DNA from: Bacteroidales bacterium
GTDB taxonomy: Bacteria; Bacteroidota; Bacteroidia; Bacteroidales; VadinHA17
Assembly (NCBI GenBank): GCA_031285575.1
Contig: JAITVX010000035.1
Coordinates: forward strand, 1-11,692
Reading direction: 5' to 3'
Length of the DNA: 11,692 nt
In this document: positions 1 to 6,281 of the stretch, in pieces
Position numbering within the stretch: the first letter of the stretch is position 1
Layout: every line of letters starts with the position of its first letter
Position numbers and translations under genes: made by a program
The notes under the pieces: generated by a model
What the model saw: the letters and a program-made list of their open reading frames with translations, nothing else
The model's database searches: none
Told to the model about the DNA's origin: nothing

Positions 1-803
1 CCGCCAATTACCAGGAGAAAAATACTGTCGCCAATGGTTATGTGCGAAGTTGCTTCGAGAGAAAAAACCACAACCCAGGTCATCATCAGATAGCTTACCC
101 ATATAAAAACGGTATGAAAAATAAATTCGCCCTTGTGTTTAAGAGTCCTTATGGTATTCAGTCCGTTTACAATTCCTTTCAATATGTCGAAAAGTTTGGC
201 GAAGAATCTTATTTTTTTCAGGCTGCGGCGGTATATAATCATCAGTATCATGGCTGCTGTTCCGAGTATGAGGAGTGATGCCCACAGTATCCATGCAGAG
301 CCGAACACCGAGATTATGCTTTGCTCAACAGGTTCAATTATACTTTCCTTTATGAATCTTTTGACTTCCATACTGCTGGTAAAAACAAAACCAATCATTA
401 TTGCGACAAGCGAAATAAAATCGATGCTTCTTTCAACAATTACGGTTCCGATGAGTTGGTCAACAGGTATTTTTTCTTTCCGTCCCAAGGCTACGCACCG
501 AGTTATTTCGCCTATCCTGGGCAGGGCGAGGTTGGCAAGATATCCTGTCATCAGGGCGTTGAACGAGTTGATGAAGGAATGTTTGTATCCAAGGGGTTTT
601 ATCAGCAGCGACCACCGTCTTGCCCTGCTGAGATAAGCCGCAAGCCCGAAAAATATTGAGAGCAGAAGCCACGAGTAGTTGGCAATTTTAAGTTCGTCGT
701 AAAGCTTTCTGAAATCGACAGACCCGAAAGCAAGCCACATAAGCCCTGCCCCTGCAATTAAAAAGGCTACGAATTTAAGAGCCTGAAAGATATTCTTTTT
801 CAA
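1..803 (-). CDS. Flippase-like multi-pass membrane protein (UPF0104 / LPG synthase TM family), 3' part outside window
   Basis: Reading the minus strand from a TTG at 803 gives 267 uninterrupted residues running off the left edge. Hydrophobic segments lie near residues 6-26, 43-58, 125-142, 168-190 and 228-249. The stretch around residues 90-101 (NLALPRIGEITR) resembles the conserved 'lPaRaGEvvR' region of the UPF0104/lysylphosphatidylglycerol synthase transmembrane family (YbhN/AglD-like). Family members are inner-membrane proteins implicated in lipid or glycolipid translocation or modification; the substrate here cannot be told. The TTG start lies two bases after the panD stop, which suggests one operon with translational coupling; the first in-frame ATG (residue 21) would cut into the first membrane segment. 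There is no soluble transferase domain in the visible part. The family call is fairly sure, the exact role unknown. Confidence 0.8.
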   Translation of the reverse strand, partial: MKKNIFQALKFVAFLIAGAGLMWLAFGSVDFRKLYDELKIANYSWLLLSIFFGLAAYLSRARRWSLLIKPLGYKHSFINSFNALMTGYLANLALPRIGEITRCVALGRKEKIPVDQLIGTVIVERSIDFISLVAIMIGFVFTSSMEVKRFIKESIIEPVEQSIISVFGSAWILWASLLILGTAAMILMIIYRRSLKKIRFFAKLFDILKGIVNGLNTIRTLKHKGEFIFHTVFIWVSYLMMTWVVVFSLEATSHITIGDSIFLLVIG

Positions 804-805
804 GA

Positions 806-1156
806 CTAAATAAGTTTATTGGTATTTGAATCGGGAAACACTATGGTTGGCTTGTACGTTTTTGCCTGTTCTGGCTCCATGAAAGCAAAAGACATAATAA
901 TAACAATATCGCCGGGAATAAATTTCCGTGCCGCGGCTCCGTTAAGACATATTTCGCCTGCTCCGCGTGTACCTTTTATTACGTACGTTTCAACCCTTTC
1001 GCCATTGTTAAGGTTCAGCACATGAACCTTTTCATTTTCCAGAAGCCCGGCTGCGTCCATCAGGTCTTCGTCAATGGTAATACTGCCTATGTAATGCAGG
1101 TTAGCCGCCGTAACGGCAGCTTTATGTATTTTCGATTTTAAGATTTCTATAAACAT
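806..1156 (-). CDS. panD: Aspartate 1-decarboxylase (pyruvoyl enzyme)
   Basis: The 116-residue product makes beta-alanine from L-aspartate for pantothenate and coenzyme A synthesis in the cytoplasm. The family's self-processing site is present as Y22-I-G24-S25, where cleavage between Gly24 and Ser25 creates the pyruvoyl group. Lys9, His11, Arg54, Thr57, Tyr58 and Asn72 match the positions of the catalytic and binding residues in the E. coli enzyme. The reading frame stays open upstream to 1252, but the ATG at 1156 (MFIEILKSKIHKA) gives the family's usual N-terminus, so the extra 32 residues are rejected. The membrane protein follows after 2 bases. No panC lies upstream inside the window, although panC-panD adjacency is common in this phylum; an IS630 relic occupies that side instead. 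Confidence 0.96.
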   Translation of the reverse strand: MFIEILKSKIHKAAVTAANLHYIGSITIDEDLMDAAGLLENEKVHVLNLNNGERVETYVIKGTRGAGEICLNGAAARKFIPGDIVIIMSFAFMEPEQAKTYKPTIVFPDSNTNKLI

Positions 1157-1190
1157 ACGGCATGTTACTAAACAAGAAATTTTGAGGGCG

Positions 1191-1225
1191 TAAAGATAAT
1201 GAAACGTTTTATTCATGCATACAAA
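1191..1225 (-). promoter_or_regulatory. Possible Bacteroidota-type promoter of panD
   Basis: On the minus strand TATCTTTA (1198-1191) matches the -7 consensus TAnnTTTG in seven of eight positions, with a TTTG at 1225-1222 separated by 23 bases, slightly longer than the usual 19-21. It would start transcription about 28 bases before the panD ATG. It is a weak candidate from pattern only. Confidence 0.3.
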
Positions 1226-1439
1226 CACACAAAATTTCCAGGGCAACCGCATATATTTTTGAGTATTTTTTTCATATATTCCAAATCCAAAGCGGCTTTG
1301 TATTGCCCCTTTTTTAGACTGAGTTTAGCTTTGCATAAATGATATAAGTAATTGTTCATAATTATTTCACATATAATAGAACTGTTGTATTTTCGCCCTA
1401 TACAAGATGCAGATACGAATGAGTATCCGGATATTTACA

Positions 1440-1955
1440 GCATCAGAGCGGAACGTCCTCGCTCTCGGCTTCCGCAAGGGGGAAAATTTCTCTTTCCAGA
1501 TACGTTGTCGCTGCGTATTGCTCAAATCAGAAGGTTGAGCCCTGCACAAGTCGGAGCACAAACCAAAATGATTGGGTGAAACGATTCGAAGCCGAAAGCA
1601 TCGAAGTTCTACACACCCGTTCTGGACAAGAGAGAAATCAATCTCTTTTACGGCGATGAATCCCATGTCTGTACCGAAGGCTACGTTCCTTACGGATGAC
1701 AGTTCTCCGAAGAGGAGGCATATATACCATAGGAAAGAGCAAAAAGGTTGAATATATTTGGTATAATCAGCCGTGATAACCACTTCGAGGGCTTTTGTGC
1801 AGGGGAATCTTTCTCTTTTACATCCTCCCTTACTCCACTCATTGAACATTGCCGATACTCCTTGGCGAATAATGAAAGAAAAATGGCTCAGACCATAGGT
1901 CTGCAAATGCGCTGACACGCTCTTCCATGATACTGACAGGATTATTCGTATATTT
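1440..1955 (+). pseudogene. IS630-family transposase relic, multiply frameshifted and internally deleted
   Basis: Fragments of one IS630-type transposase can be read in order across all three plus frames. The N-terminal helix-turn-helix part gives GFRKGENFSFQIRCRCVLLKSEG (1467-1535), then LSPAQVGAQTKM (1535-1570), then NDWVKRFEAESIEVLHTRSGQ (1567-1629). The first catalytic Asp block follows as INLFYGDESHVCTEGYVPYG (1637-1696), then LNIFGIISRDNHF. The C-terminal block gives GIFLFYILPYSTH (1803-1841) and LNIADTPWRIMKEKWLRP (from about 1839), where the family normally has LNIAE. In-frame stops occur at 1697-1699 (TGA where Trp is usual), 1730-1732 and 1896-1898. The linker between HTH and catalytic core and the segment holding the second Asp appear deleted. 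It is certainly inactive. I could not identify terminal inverted repeats. Confidence 0.85.
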
Positions 1956-1967
1956 ATGACATTGGGC

Positions 1968-2978
1968 TTACTGCTTTTTTAATCCCTCAACGACTTTTAT
2001 CTTCAGCTCTTCGTACAGTTCAGGGTTGTCTTTAAGAATCTGCTTCACGGAGTCGCGCCCCTGCCCAAGTTTGGTTTCTCCATAACTGAACCACGAGCCA
2101 CTTTTTTTAATTATCTCGAAGTCAACGCCATAATCTATAATCTCTCCAAGTTGCGAAATGCCTTCGCCATAAAGTATGTCGAAATCTGCTTTTTTAAATG
2201 GTGGTGCTAGTTTATTTTTTACAATTTTAACGCGGGTACGGCTTCCTTTAATTTCTTCGCCGTCTTTTATCTGATTGGTTCTGCGAATATCTAATCTTAG
2301 CGATGCATAGAATTTCAGGGCATTGCCTCCAGTTGTCGTTTCTGGACTTCCAAACGTTACCCCTATCTTGTCGCGCAGCTGATTGATAAAGATACACGAC
2401 GTGTTTGTCCGGCTTATGCTTACCGTAAGTTTGCGCAGCGCCTGCGACATAAGCCTTGCCTGAAGTCCCATTTTAGATTCGCCCATTTCGCCTTCAATCT
2501 CGGCCTTGGGAGTAAGTGCTGCCACTGAGTCTATAACAATAATGTCGATGGCTCCCGACCTTATCAGGTTATCTGTTATCTCCAGCGCCTGTTCTCCGTT
2601 GTCGGGCTGTGAAATGAGAAGGTTTTCAACATCAACGCCAAGTTTTTCGGCATAGCTGCGGTCAAAAGTATGCTCGGCATCGATAATAGCAGCAATGCCG
2701 CCATTTTTTTGTGCTTCGGCCACTGCGTGTATGGCAAGCGTTGTTTTACCCGACGCTTCGGGGCCATATATTTCAATCACCCTGCCGCGTGGCAAGCCGC
2801 CAATACCCAAGGCGGCATCAAGCCCAATGGAGCCGGTGGAGATAACCTGTATGTTATCAACCGCACGGTCGCCAAGCTTCATTATGGTTCCCTTACCAAA
2901 GTCCTTTTCAATTTTGCCTATCGTTACAGATAGTGCTTTAAGTTTGTCCTGGTTTATTTCTTTTTTTTCTTTATCCAT
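1968..2978 (-). CDS. recA: Recombinase RecA
   Basis: The 336-residue protein forms ATP-dependent filaments on single-stranded DNA, catalyses strand exchange in recombinational repair and, where present, triggers LexA cleavage. Walker A is GPEASGKT at 72-79, the catalytic Glu lies in AEHTFD (102), Walker B ends at IIVIDS (147-151), and loop L2 with GVTFGSPETTTGGNALKF is intact at 206-223. Core identity to E. coli RecA is clear along the whole length. The protein stops at KVVEGLKKQ, the point where E. coli RecA continues into a ~25-residue acidic tail, so the self-inhibitory tail is missing and the end is basic. The gene is monocistronic, and its 3' end faces the IS630 relic about a dozen bases away. 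The ATG at 2978 is the first in frame and gives the usual N-terminus. Confidence 0.98.
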   Translation of the reverse strand: MDKEKKEINQDKLKALSVTIGKIEKDFGKGTIMKLGDRAVDNIQVISTGSIGLDAALGIGGLPRGRVIEIYGPEASGKTTLAIHAVAEAQKNGGIAAIIDAEHTFDRSYAEKLGVDVENLLISQPDNGEQALEITDNLIRSGAIDIIVIDSVAALTPKAEIEGEMGESKMGLQARLMSQALRKLTVSISRTNTSCIFINQLRDKIGVTFGSPETTTGGNALKFYASLRLDIRRTNQIKDGEEIKGSRTRVKIVKNKLAPPFKKADFDILYGEGISQLGEIIDYGVDFEIIKKSGSWFSYGETKLGQGRDSVKQILKDNPELYEELKIKVVEGLKKQ

Positions 2979-3039
2979 ATCAATATTTTTTATTTATCAG
3001 GTATCTTACGAAAATTGTAATGCGTATTTTTTATTTATG

Positions 3040-3047
3040 CAAATGTA
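3040..3047 (-). promoter_or_regulatory. recA -7 promoter element
   Basis: On the minus strand TACATTTG (3047-3040) is a perfect match to the Bacteroidota -7 consensus TAnnTTTG. It would start transcription near 3034, leaving a leader of about 55 bases before the recA ATG. No clear TTTG -33 box sits 19-21 bases upstream, and I see no obvious SOS-type palindrome. Confidence 0.5.
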
Positions 3048-3413
3048 AAAGAATTTTTCTTTTGAAGATACCGAGTTATAGAGAAAAACGGTATGGTATG
3101 CAAAAAATATTGAGGTTCAATTGTATATATGGATATTTATATTTTTTAAAATTACCATTTTTTTAAAGTTACAATGAGTAAAGTTTATCTAACCGATTTA
3201 ACCGGTACCCCGTGGTAATTTATAGAAAAGATCTTGAAAGATATCCCTATGTACTTTTGGGACGTTTCATTTTAAATTTTTGGACATTTTGTTTTGGTAA
3301 TTTAACGTATAAGTTTTTAACAGAGGCTAATACAACATGGTTCGTAAAAGTCTTTCGTTGAATTAAGTGAGACTGGGTGGTGCTACCTACCACCGTGGCA
3401 ATAGCATAGCTGA
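3048..3413. other. AT-rich intergenic region between recA and the aminotransferase gene
   Basis: This stretch upstream of recA and downstream of the aminotransferase is AT-rich and has no convincing reading frame. Short plus-strand frames (for example a 13-codon one from 3175) have no supporting signal. Near its right end lies a small hairpin, listed separately. I see no tRNA-like or recognisable structured RNA fold in it. Confidence 0.6.
3376..3394 (-). terminator. Small hairpin after the aminotransferase stop
   Basis: GGTGGT (3376-3381) and ACCACC (3389-3394) form a perfect 6-bp stem with a 7-base loop about 20 bases beyond the aminotransferase stop codon. No T-run follows on either strand, so a role in termination or transcript end protection is only a guess. 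Confidence 0.3.
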
Positions 3414-4607
3414 TTATTCCAATTTTGCAAGGGCTTCAGATATTCTTTTTATTGCTTCTGTTATAAGTTTTTCGTCTGTGGCGTATGAAAGCCTTATACA
3501 ACCTGGTGCTCCGAAAGCGTTTCCTCCTACGGTTGCCACGCGGGCTTTTTCGAGGAGATACATGGCTAGGTCGTTGGAGTTTTCAATGTGCACATGACCA
3601 TCGCTTTTACCAAGGAAGTACGATATGTCGGGGAAAACGTAAAAGGCTCCCTGCGGTTTTCTCAGTTTTATGTGTTCTATGTTTTCGAGCAGACTGCATA
3701 TAAGGTCGCGCCTTCGCCTGAATGCTTCGCGCATCTGTGCCTGCTCGCAGCCAAAACCGGATATGGCTGCGAGTGCTGCGCGCTGGGCAATTGAGCATAC
3801 TCCGGAGGTAAGCTGTCCCTGAAGCTTGTTACAGGCATCGGCAAGCCACAGGGGGGCACCTATGTATCCTATTCTCCATCCGGTCATTGCATATCCTTTT
3901 GAGACGCCGTTTACGGTTATCACCCTGTCGTATATACCGGTAAACGAGGCCATACTTACATGTTCGCCTTCAAAAATTATGTGTTCATAAATCTCGTCGG
4001 ATATTACAAACAGGTTTTGGTGTTTTTCAATAACCGTAGCGAGCCCTGCCATTTCCTCACGACTGTAAACCATTCCGGTGGGATTCGACGGCGAGTTGAA
4101 AATCACCAGTTTTGTTTTGTCATTTATGGCGGCTTCAAGCTGTTGGGCGGTTATTTTGAAGTCATTATCCAATGCAGCACTCACAACAACAGGAACGCCT
4201 CCGGCAAGTATTACCTGATCGTAATAACTAACCCAGTAGGGGGCGGGGATTATAACTTCGTCGCCGGGGTTTACAAGCGAAAGGATAATATTCACCAGCG
4301 AATGTTTGGCTCCGGCAGATATAATAATCTGCGCGGGTGAATAGCAGAGTCCGTTTTCTTTCAGGAACTTGACCGATATAGCTTCCCTCAAATCTGCATA
4401 GCCAGGGACAGGTGGATATTGTGAAAAGTTATCATCAATGGCCTTTTTGGCGGCAGCCTTAATGTAATCGGGTGTATCAAAATCGGGTTCGCCGATACTT
4501 AAACTGATTATGTCCATTCCACAGGCAGCGAGCTCTCTGCTTTTCTGTGTCATGGCAAGTGTCTGCGACACTGCCATCGATTTTATCCTGTCTGATAAAA
4601 ATTCCAT
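3414..4607 (-). CDS. Class I PLP-dependent aminotransferase, aspartate aminotransferase-like (subgroup I-gamma)
   Basis: The 397-residue enzyme moves amino groups between aspartate (or similar amino acids) and 2-oxoglutarate using pyridoxal phosphate. The Schiff-base lysine is Lys237 in VSKGYAMTGWRIGY. Other family residues are visible: PYW at 123-125 stacking on the cofactor, NSPSNPTG at 171-178, SDEIYEH at 203-209 (Asp204 and Tyr207), and Arg372 in IRLSYA, which binds the substrate carboxylate. Length is normal for bacterial aspartate aminotransferases of the short (I-gamma) type. The frame is open to 4685, but MEFLSDRIKSM at 4607 is the usual N-terminus; the extra 26 residues come from the promoter region. 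Some relatives prefer prephenate or aromatic amino acids, so the substrate is not settled by sequence. It is divergent from the small membrane protein gene. Confidence 0.93.
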   Translation of the reverse strand: MEFLSDRIKSMAVSQTLAMTQKSRELAACGMDIISLSIGEPDFDTPDYIKAAAKKAIDDNFSQYPPVPGYADLREAISVKFLKENGLCYSPAQIIISAGAKHSLVNIILSLVNPGDEVIIPAPYWVSYYDQVILAGGVPVVVSAALDNDFKITAQQLEAAINDKTKLVIFNSPSNPTGMVYSREEMAGLATVIEKHQNLFVISDEIYEHIIFEGEHVSMASFTGIYDRVITVNGVSKGYAMTGWRIGYIGAPLWLADACNKLQGQLTSGVCSIAQRAALAAISGFGCEQAQMREAFRRRRDLICSLLENIEHIKLRKPQGAFYVFPDISYFLGKSDGHVHIENSNDLAMYLLEKARVATVGGNAFGAPGCIRLSYATDEKLITEAIKRISEALAKLE

Positions 4608-4651
4608 CGTTTCTACAAAAAATTGCGTGCGAAAGTAATATAAAGTAATAA

Positions 4652-4659
4652 TAATTTTG
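4652..4659 (+). promoter_or_regulatory. Candidate -7 element for the 174-residue membrane protein
   Basis: TAATTTTG at 4652-4659 matches the Bacteroidota -7 consensus TAnnTTTG exactly and lies 26 bases before the ATG at 4686. No good -33 TTTG is found at the usual distance. The 78-base divergent region must also hold the aminotransferase promoter, for which I see only poor matches. Confidence 0.4.
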
Positions 4660-4685
4660 TAAAATTGTTGATAAATTAAATTCAC

Positions 4686-5210
4686 ATGGAAATAATTACC
4701 GATATTCTTAAAATTACGCTCCCCGCATTGTTAGTTCTGCTTGCAGCATGGCTTACGCTTAAAAGCATGATAAAGGACAACCGGAATAAAATAAGGCAGG
4801 AGTTGCTTATTCAAAACAGTAAGATAATCACCCCTATACGGCTTCAGGCATACGAACGGATTGTTCTGTTCCTTGAACGTATTTCGATGGAATCGCTGAT
4901 TGTAAGAGTAAGTTCTCCGGGTATGTCGGCAGACCAGCTTCATTCAACCCTGCTTGGTACCATAAGAAGCGAGTTTGAACATAACCTGTCGCAGCAGATT
5001 TATATGAGCCCACAGGCATGGGAGGTGGTGAAAAGTGCCCGCTCAAACATGATTAAAACCATTAACAGTGAGGCGGAAAAACTTCCGACCAACTCAACAG
5101 GAATGGAACTTACCAGACGCCTGTTTGAAAAGATAATGGAACTTGAGAAAGAACCTGCCCGCGCCGCAATAGATTTTCTGAAATCGGAGGTTGCGACAGT
5201 ATTACATTAA
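4686..5210 (+). CDS. Membrane-anchored conserved protein of unknown function
   Basis: The 174-residue product begins with a strongly hydrophobic helix at about residues 8-25 (TLPALLVLLAAWLTL), followed by a basic patch (KSMIKDNRNKIRQ), which predicts a single N-terminal anchor with a cytoplasmic C-terminal domain. The rest is charged and mostly helical, including RLQAYERIVLFLERI (52-66) and a helical end rich in Glu and Lys. There is no catalytic motif I can recognise. Codon use and composition resemble the surrounding core genes. From memory, similar short anchored proteins occur in many Bacteroidota, but I cannot name a family with certainty. It is a single-gene unit, divergent from the aminotransferase and convergent with the next minus-strand frame. 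It is very likely real; the function is open. Confidence 0.85.
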   Translation: MEIITDILKITLPALLVLLAAWLTLKSMIKDNRNKIRQELLIQNSKIITPIRLQAYERIVLFLERISMESLIVRVSSPGMSADQLHSTLLGTIRSEFEHNLSQQIYMSPQAWEVVKSARSNMIKTINSEAEKLPTNSTGMELTRRLFEKIMELEKEPARAAIDFLKSEVATVLH

Positions 5211-5242
5211 ACTTGTTTTGGAAGATATGCAGCCAATAATCA

Positions 5243-5262
5243 ACCTTTTCTCTGTAAAAGGT
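5243..5262. terminator. Hairpin between convergent genes, possible bidirectional terminator
   Basis: ACCTTTT (5243-5249) pairs perfectly with AAAAGGT (5256-5262) around a 6-base loop. It lies 33 bases after the 174-residue gene's stop on plus and directly abuts the stop codon of the 63-residue frame on minus. The stem itself carries T or A runs on both strands, which fits a bidirectional terminator. Confidence 0.45.
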
Positions 5263-5454
5263 CTATCCGCTGGTTTCTTTTATCCTGTCCGACAATTTTT
5301 TCATAAGGTCTTTTCCTGGTTCAAACGTTGTTGTTCCGAGGAGTGCTATTACATCAGAAAATTCAGCGACCATCCCAATGGCGTCTTCAAACAGGTCGGT
5401 ATTGTTTACTTCTATTTCAGAACAGGAAATAAGTTGCGTAGAAATTAATCCCAT
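5263..5454 (-). CDS. Possible small hypothetical protein (63 residues)
   Basis: This frame encodes an acidic, mostly helical 63-residue peptide (MGLISTQLISCSEIEVNN... to ...LSDRIKETSG) without a signal peptide or membrane segment. In favour of a real gene: its codon use looks like that of the neighbours, a hairpin directly follows its stop, and another hairpin directly precedes its start, as if the unit were bounded. It follows the ECF sigma gene on the same strand after 82 bases, so it could share that transcript. Against: it is short, I recognise no homologue, and no good promoter is seen. It has none of the features of an anti-sigma factor. Confidence 0.4.
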   Translation of the reverse strand: MGLISTQLISCSEIEVNNTDLFEDAIGMVAEFSDVIALLGTTTFEPGKDLMKKLSDRIKETSG

Positions 5455-5482
5455 AGGCGTTGTTTGTTATGTAAAAACGCCT
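5455..5482 (-). other. Inverted repeat between sigma factor gene and small ORF
   Basis: AGGCGTT (5455-5461) and AACGCCT (5476-5482) form a perfect 7-bp stem with a 14-base loop. On the minus strand it lies 55 bases beyond the sigma factor stop and ends directly against the ATG of the 63-residue frame. No T-run follows, so it could be a weak terminator or a structure affecting initiation. Confidence 0.4.
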
Positions 5483-5536
5483 TCAGCGGCACATTATTAT
5501 TTTTGCCGGAAAACAAAATACATCTCGCAGCCGATA

Positions 5537-6124
5537 TCAGTTAACGGTGAGGCACAGTTTTTTATCTTCCATTATTTTGCGCATGTTTATAAGGGCATAC
5601 CTCATTCTGCCGAGCGCAGTGTTTATGCTTACTCCGGTAATGTCAGCAATTTCCTTAAAGCTCATGTCAGAATAATGTCGCAGTATTACAACTTCGCGCT
5701 GATCGTCGGGCAAACAGCCTATCATTGCTCTGATATCTTTTTTTATCTGCTTCTTTATGTAGTCGTCTTCAATATTCGTATCGGAAAACTTTGACGAGTT
5801 AAACAGATCGGCTTCGTAGCTGTCGTTAGAAACAGTATTATGCTGTTTAACTCTCCTGAAACTGTCAATTATAAGGTTGTGAGCTATTCTCATAACCCAG
5901 GAGAGAAACTTCCCGTTATCAGAATACCGGCCGGTTTTGACCGACTGTATTACTTTCAGAAAAGTATCCTGAAATATGTCTTCTGCAAGAGCCTGATCGC
6001 GAATATAAAGGTTAATATATGCAAAAACCTTATTCTTATGACGGTTGATTAATTCGTCGAAACAACGTTCATTACCTTTTATGAACATGGTAAGCAGTTC
6101 ACAGTCAGAAATCATTTTGTTCAT
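5537..6124 (-). CDS. ECF-type RNA polymerase sigma factor
   Basis: The 195-residue protein has the two-domain layout of extracytoplasmic function sigma factors. Region 2 spans about residues 22-92 (FDELINRHKNKVFAY, then AEDIFQDTFLKV and FLSWVMRIAHNLIIDSFRR), which binds core polymerase and the -10 element. Region 4 spans about 130-185 (LPDDQREVVILRHYSDMSFKEIADITGVSINTALGRMRYAL), a helix-turn-helix for the -35 element. The linker at 93-125 is acidic and poorly conserved. There is no anti-sigma gene or FecR-type partner next to it, so it may be a stand-alone housekeeping type rather than one tied to SusCD uptake genes. The start could be Met1 (6124) or Met4 (6115). It is divergent from uvrA, so the two may share a control region. 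Confidence 0.93.
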   Translation of the reverse strand: MNKMISDCELLTMFIKGNERCFDELINRHKNKVFAYINLYIRDQALAEDIFQDTFLKVIQSVKTGRYSDNGKFLSWVMRIAHNLIIDSFRRVKQHNTVSNDSYEADLFNSSKFSDTNIEDDYIKKQIKKDIRAMIGCLPDDQREVVILRHYSDMSFKEIADITGVSINTALGRMRYALINMRKIMEDKKLCLTVN

Positions 6125-6171
6125 AACTCTCTTTTTTAATAGAGTAGAAATGTTTTATAGGCTGTCCTCCG

Positions 6172-6204
6172 AAAAAATATTAAGATTAATACTAATAATG
6201 CAAA
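6172..6204 (-). promoter_or_regulatory. Candidate promoter of the ECF sigma gene
   Basis: On the minus strand TTTG (6204-6201) is followed after 21 bases by TATTTTTT (6179-6172), seven of eight matches to TAnnTTTG, which is the normal Bacteroidota two-box arrangement. The start would be near 6165, about 40 bases before the ATG at 6124. Confidence 0.45.
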
Positions 6205-6232
6205 GTAAAAGATTCTTTTTGATATAAAATAC

Positions 6233-6240
6233 TACTTTTG
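6233..6240 (+). promoter_or_regulatory. uvrA -7 promoter element
   Basis: TACTTTTG at 6233-6240 fits TAnnTTTG perfectly and would give a leader of about 35 bases before the uvrA ATG at 6282. A TTTG at 6218-6221 is too close to act as the -33 box, and none is found at the normal spacing. I see no LexA-type operator. Confidence 0.5.
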
Positions 6241-6281
6241 CGATTTTTAAGTTAATTTTAACAATCGCATAACAGTTTTAG

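Noticed and set aside
133..659. Plus-strand frames of 112-167 codons at the left edge
   Set aside because: The minus strand has a continuous membrane protein with a family motif across the whole interval; the plus frames are shadows.
1697..1699. TGA at a normally Trp position in the transposase, hinting at stop codon reassignment
   Set aside because: Other stops (TAG at 1730 and 1896) and frameshifts show decay, and recA and the other intact genes end normally and use TGG for Trp.
1367..1918. 183-codon minus-strand open frame
   Set aside because: It is antisense to the IS630 transposase relic, whose order of motifs on the plus strand is clear. The predicted protein has no family-like features.
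3048..3413. Possible structured non-coding RNA upstream of recA
   Set aside because: Only AT-rich sequence and one 6-bp hairpin are visible; no long paired region or recognisable consensus.
5498..5505. TATTTTTG, perfect -7 match on plus strand
   Set aside because: No plus-strand gene follows it (the sigma factor gene runs antisense), so it is probably chance in AT-rich sequence.
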